From NCBI RefSeq assembly GCF_006335015.1, contig NZ_VDGT01000008.1, positions 124,001 through 188,000 on the forward strand: DNA of 64,000 bases, read 5' to 3'. Shown piece after piece: positions 60,779-64,000 of the stretch. The translations under genes and the position numbers were made by a program. How positions within the stretch are numbered: the stretch's first letter is position 1; every line of letters starts with the position of its first letter. This DNA comes from Streptomyces sedi (GTDB lineage: Bacteria > Actinomycetota > Actinomycetes > Streptomycetales > Streptomycetaceae). Under the pieces are notes generated by a model, which was given only the letters and a program-made list of their open reading frames with translations, was not told where the DNA came from and did no database searches.

Positions 60779-61447
60779 ATGGAGTACGTCAATCTCAATG
60801 CGCAGGTCGGCGACCTGTCAGGGGTCTTGGGCCTGGCTCGCTACCTGCGCCACCTGCCCGCGATATCCGGTGATCTGCCGCCGGGCGGCCGGGATTTCGC
60901 TACGGACACGGACCGCTACGACTTCCGCGGTCGGCGCCGTGTGAAGGACCTGACGCTTCGGGTCGTCCGGGGTGCCGGCGCCGAGGAGACGGAGGTGGAG
61001 TTCCAGCACAACTTCGGCGCCGTTCACCCGGTGCGCCAACGCCGGGCGCAGGCCGAGCGGTTGTGTCAGGTCTGCGGCAAGACGGCCAGCCACACCCGCG
61101 ACGGCTGGCTGTTCCTGATGAACCACGACGGCTCCAACGACTACGAGGGCGTCAAGTCCACCAAGCCCCCGGTCTGCCTACGCTGCGCGGCCCTGGCCAC
61201 CCGCCACTGCCCCCACCTGTCCCGCCCGGTCGCCGTCCGCTCCCGCCGCCCCAGGATCTGGGGCGTCTTTGGCACCCTCTACACCCCCACCCCAGGCACC
61301 TCCCGCCTCACCGCCCACGTCGACGAGTACCTCCCCTACGGCCACCGCGCCAGCAACTGGTTCCTCGCCTCCCAACTCGTCGTCGCCCTCAAACGCTGCA
61401 CCCTCGTCGACCTCGACGCGGAGTTCGCAGTGCTGAACGGTGAGTAG
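60779..61447 (+). CDS. Hypothetical protein with C-terminal Cys-rich, zinc-ribbon-like motifs
   Basis: A 222-residue protein starting MEYVNLNAQVGDLSG. The first part (to about 85) resembles an N-terminal region seen in other streptomycete hypothetical proteins (LPPGGRDFATDTDRYDF...KDLTLRVVR...VEFQHNF). Then come CQVCGK (about 98-103) and CLRCAALATRHC (about 132-143), a probable zinc-binding pair. No enzymatic motif is seen. It lies divergent from the Rhs gene and 84 bp before the hydroxymethylase-like operon on the same strand, so it might be a regulator of that operon. Confidence 0.75.
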   Translation: MEYVNLNAQVGDLSGVLGLARYLRHLPAISGDLPPGGRDFATDTDRYDFRGRRRVKDLTLRVVRGAGAEETEVEFQHNFGAVHPVRQRRAQAERLCQVCGKTASHTRDGWLFLMNHDGSNDYEGVKSTKPPVCLRCAALATRHCPHLSRPVAVRSRRPRIWGVFGTLYTPTPGTSRLTAHVDEYLPYGHRASNWFLASQLVVALKRCTLVDLDAEFAVLNGE

Positions 61448-61531
61448 TGTCAAGCTCTCGGCTTGCCGAGTCTCGTCGCTCGGCTGGCCCGCGTCATGAA
61501 CGACCCCGATCACTCAACTCTCGGAGGTCTC

Positions 61532-62557
61532 ATGCACCAACCGCCCGCGTATGCCACCTTCGAGGACGCCTATCTTGATGTCCTCGCTCACATCGACGGC
61601 GCGTTCGAGTACCGCAATGCGCCCCGGGGGAACAGCAGCCACGAGTGTCTTGGCCTGTCGTTCCGCCTCACCGACCCACGCCAACGCCTGCCCTATCTCT
61701 CGGCGCGGCGCGTCAACCCGGTCTTCCACTTCGCCGAGGCGCTCTGGTACCTGGCCGGTCGGGACGACCTGGCGATGATGGCGCACTACTCGCCCCGGAT
61801 GCGGGACTTCTCCCGCGACGGAGTCACCATCGGTTCGGCTTACGGGGCGCGCCTGTTCAACCCGGTGCCCGGCTCCGGGCAGTCCCAGTTCGACCGGGTT
61901 CTGGACCTGCTGCGGACGGAGGCCGACAGCAAGCGCGCGGTGCTGTCGGTCTTCCGGCCGGAGGAGTTGGCGGTCGCGGACAACCCGGACGTGTCGTGCG
62001 TCGTCGCCCTGCACCTCCTGGTGCGTGAGGGGCGGTTGCACATGGTCTGCTACATGCGGGCCAACGACGCCAACCGGGGCCTGGTCGCCGACATCTTCTC
62101 CTTCACCCTCATCCAGGAGTTCGCCGCCAACCTGCTCGGCCTCGAACTGGGCAGCTACACCCACCACGTCGGCTCGCTCCACCTCGGCGACCGCGACCTA
62201 CCCCAGGCGGAACGGGTCCTCGGCGAGGCGCGCACCCGCGACACGTCTCCCGTTCTCGCGTTCCCCTTCCCGGAGTTACCGCGCGAGACCACCTTCCAGA
62301 CCATCGCCTCCGTGTTGGAGCACGAGCACCTGCTGCGCATCAACCAGGCCGCGTACGGGCCGGACGACATCGCCGCGTTGGGCCTGCCGCGCTACTGGCA
62401 GCAGGTGCTCCTGCTCTTCGAGGCCCACCGCCAGATCACCCACCACCCTGGCGAGACGGTCACCGAGCCGGTTCTCGCCGCGCTGGACCCGGGGTTCCGG
62501 TGGCTGATGGCCCAGCGCTGGCCGCGCCGTATCGCCCCTGCCGGAGGCGGGCGGTGA
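61532..62557 (+). CDS. Thymidylate-synthase-fold enzyme, predicted cytidylate (CMP/dCMP) hydroxymethylase
   Basis: ATG 61532 follows GGAGG at good spacing. The 341-residue product has the ThyA fold: the nucleophile Cys156 in DVSCVVAL, then YMRANDANRGLVADIFSF (174-191) equivalent to the ThyA substrate block. Arg176, Asp179 and Gly183 match ThyA Arg166, Asp169 and Gly173. The ThyA Asn177, which reads the uracil ring, is Asp187. That exchange marks cytidylate hydroxymethylases such as T4 gp42 (Asp179). So the enzyme probably adds a hydroxymethyl group to C5 of a cytidine nucleotide using methylene-THF. A TTA codon is at 62276-62278. It couples to the next gene by GTGA. Confidence 0.8.
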   Translation: MHQPPAYATFEDAYLDVLAHIDGAFEYRNAPRGNSSHECLGLSFRLTDPRQRLPYLSARRVNPVFHFAEALWYLAGRDDLAMMAHYSPRMRDFSRDGVTIGSAYGARLFNPVPGSGQSQFDRVLDLLRTEADSKRAVLSVFRPEELAVADNPDVSCVVALHLLVREGRLHMVCYMRANDANRGLVADIFSFTLIQEFAANLLGLELGSYTHHVGSLHLGDRDLPQAERVLGEARTRDTSPVLAFPFPELPRETTFQTIASVLEHEHLLRINQAAYGPDDIAALGLPRYWQQVLLLFEAHRQITHHPGETVTEPVLAALDPGFRWLMAQRWPRRIAPAGGGR

Positions 62558-63135
62558 TCCCCGCCGCCCGGCCGCCGGAGTTCCGGGGCGGGGTACTCGG
62601 CGGGATCGACTGGGAGCGGTGGAGCGTGGTGCTCCTCAAGCCCGACTGTGTGCGCCTCGGCCTGGCGGACGCCGTGTTGGACCGGCTCGCCACGGTGGCC
62701 GACGTCTCCGCCAGGACGACGCTCACGGTTGCCGACTGGCAGGTCTTCGTCCACTACTGGGATCTGCTGGTGGACGCGGACTGGTTCGACGTGGACGTGC
62801 CCGGCGCGCTGCGCGCCATGTACGTCGGCCAGCGGGTCACGGTCGCGCTCGCCCACGGACCGGTCGGGATCGCCGGGACGCTACGTGGGCTGCTGGGGCA
62901 CTTCGACCCGTCCCAGGCCGCCGCCGGCACCATCCGCGGTGATCTCGGGACCGACAGCCTGGCCGCCGCCCGCGCCGAGGGTCGGCTGGTGCACAACCTC
63001 GTGCACACCAGCGACGACCCCGCCGCCGCGCGCCGCGACTTCGGCACCTGGTACGGCGCCCACCAACACCAACTCCTCCACCCCACCCTCCCCGACCTGC
63101 CGCACGCCCGCGACGCCAGGAGGCCCCAGCCATGA
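62554..63135 (+). CDS. Nucleoside-diphosphate-kinase-like protein
   Basis: GTG 62554 overlaps the previous stop. The 193-residue product has NDK features in order: WSVVLLKPDCVRLGL (about 23-37, with Lys29-Pro-Asp), GTIRGDLG (125-132), and NLVHTSDD (148-155) with the phospho-acceptor His151. Real NDKs have about 140-150 residues and a conserved NxxHGSD; here Gly is Thr, and the middle carries an insertion (about 60-110) with YWDLLVDADWF. It likely phosphorylates or binds a modified nucleotide, perhaps with changed specificity, rather than replacing the housekeeping Ndk. Confidence 0.8.
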   Translation: MIPAARPPEFRGGVLGGIDWERWSVVLLKPDCVRLGLADAVLDRLATVADVSARTTLTVADWQVFVHYWDLLVDADWFDVDVPGALRAMYVGQRVTVALAHGPVGIAGTLRGLLGHFDPSQAAAGTIRGDLGTDSLAAARAEGRLVHNLVHTSDDPAAARRDFGTWYGAHQHQLLHPTLPDLPHARDARRPQP

Positions 63136-64000
63136 ACCCGAACCACCCCGCCGCCAGCCACCGCCGAACCCTGCCCTTACTCGACCAGCGCCAGATCGCC
63201 GCGCTCAAGCCCGAGTTGGCCGAGGTGATCGAGTACCGCAAGTCCGGCCTCTCCCTCAACCACGTCATCGGCTGCCCGCTGGACTGCGGCTACTGCGTCC
63301 GCCACCTCTTCGACAACTACGCCATGAAGACTCCTCGGGCACTGATGAGCGATGAGGAGGCCGTGGCCCAACTCGTCGGCCACCGCTACTTCCAGCCCCA
63401 CCGCACCCCGGTCCAGATCTTCAACCGCGCCACCGACCCGATGCTCCCGCCGGTAAAGCCGCACACCTTCCACGTGCTGCGCCTCCTCGACCAACAGGGC
63501 CTGACCAACCATGTCCTGGTCATCACCCGCTGGCGCGTCGAGCCCGAGGACTGCGCGGTGCTCAACTCCTTCCGCAACATCACGTTGACCGTCCTGGTCA
63601 CCCACTCGGGTATCGACGACCCCAGGATCGAGCCGGCAGACTCCCGCATCGCCGCCGCCAGCCTGCGCACCCTCCACGCCCACGCGCGCCGCTACCGCAC
63701 CGTCCTGTACTGGCGCCCCATCGTCCCCGGCCTCAACGACACCCCCACCCACCTCGCCCGCGCCCGCGAACTCGCCGAACACGCCCACGCCACCGTCTTC
63801 ACCAGCCTGTTCTACCGCGACGAGATCGCCGCCTACTACCAGGCCAACGGCCTGCCCAGCCCGTATGAGGACACCGCCCGCCGCAAGATCCTTCCCGAGG
63901 ACAGCGAGGCGCGCGTCCTGGCCGCCTTCCACCGCGCCGACGACCCGGACGCCCGCTTCGGGGCGCTCTTCCGCAAGACCTCCTGCGCTGTCACCTATGC
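63132..64000 (+). CDS. Radical SAM enzyme, N-terminal 289 residues (3' end outside window)
   Basis: Starts at ATG 63132, overlapping the NDK-like stop (ATGA). The [4Fe-4S] cluster motif CPLDCGYC (Cys48, 52, 55; CxxxCxxC) lies in HVIGCPLDCGYCVRHLF. Downstream, VQIFNRATDPMLPP and TVLYWRPIVPGLNDT resemble the spore photoproduct lyase-like branch of radical SAM proteins. Such enzymes cleave SAM to a 5'-deoxyadenosyl radical. The substrate is unknown; the operon suggests a hydroxymethyl-pyrimidine nucleotide or a derivative. A TTA codon lies at 63177-63179. The frame remains open to the last base. Confidence 0.88.
   Translation, partial: MNPNHPAASHRRTLPLLDQRQIAALKPELAEVIEYRKSGLSLNHVIGCPLDCGYCVRHLFDNYAMKTPRALMSDEEAVAQLVGHRYFQPHRTPVQIFNRATDPMLPPVKPHTFHVLRLLDQQGLTNHVLVITRWRVEPEDCAVLNSFRNITLTVLVTHSGIDDPRIEPADSRIAAASLRTLHAHARRYRTVLYWRPIVPGLNDTPTHLARARELAEHAHATVFTSLFYRDEIAAYYQANGLPSPYEDTARRKILPEDSEARVLAAFHRADDPDARFGALFRKTSCAVTY

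Overview
This is high-GC actinomycete chromosome, most likely Streptomyces or a close relative. The signs are strong third-position GC bias, frequent GTG/TTG starts, very rare TTA codons, ATGA/GTGA overlaps between genes, and families typical of streptomycetes (DUF397/DUF5753 regulators, DUF1707/DUF4190 and DUF6297-like membrane proteins, SpoIIE-type phosphatase with PAS/GAF, actinobacterial Nei2, Clp AAA+). No rRNA, tRNA, CRISPR array, transposase or integrase was seen.

Layout. 1-6.1 kb: 3' end of thiC, a two-RCK membrane protein, a MerR-led three-gene operon, a DUF1707/DUF4190 membrane protein behind an ECF-like promoter, and a Nei-type DNA glycosylase. 6.4-10.1 kb: surface glycopolymer genes (GT2 glycosyltransferase, polysialyltransferase-like protein, acyltransferase). 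10.5-18.5 kb: TauE/SafE exporter, an ABC ATPase/permease pair, a second-type methionine aminopeptidase with an operator, an ATP-dependent DNA ligase, an L,D-transpeptidase lipoprotein and a ketopantoate-reductase-like enzyme. 18.7-23.1 kb: a 1080-residue regulator (sugar-binding, degenerate kinase, degenerate receiver, AraC output) next to a secreted pectate lyase; both upstream regions share a 10-bp motif. 23.3-34.4 kb: DUF2277, DUF885 peptidase-like protein, a large AAA/TPR regulator, a DrrAB-type exporter, an FMN reductase and a ClpC-like unfoldase. 34.8-46.2 kb: mixed metabolism, aspS, SpoIIE-type phosphatase, an ArsR-like regulator and two secreted enzymes. 46.3-54.4 kb: three regulator-plus-enzyme units (GntR-TetR fusion/FAD monooxygenase; AraC/cupin/decayed GDSL esterase; TetR/SDR) with clear operators. 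54.6-60.6 kb: an Rhs polymorphic nuclease toxin with a SUKH immunity gene, beside a truncated DUF5753 regulator and its DUF397 partner. 60.8-64 kb: a tightly coupled operon running off the window that encodes a thymidylate-synthase-fold enzyme with the Asn-to-Asp change typical of cytidylate hydroxymethylases, an NDK-like protein and a radical SAM enzyme.

The best candidate for an undescribed system is that last operon (61.5-64.0 kb): predicted pyrimidine-nucleotide modification, with TTA codons in two of its three genes, suggesting bldA-dependent specialised metabolism. Second is the pseudo-phosphorelay AraC regulator with its putative pectate lyase target. A dispersed palindromic repeat (arm GCGCAGTTCCCCGCGCCCC) sits beyond gene 3' ends at five places. 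All functions are read from sequence by eye; no database search was run.
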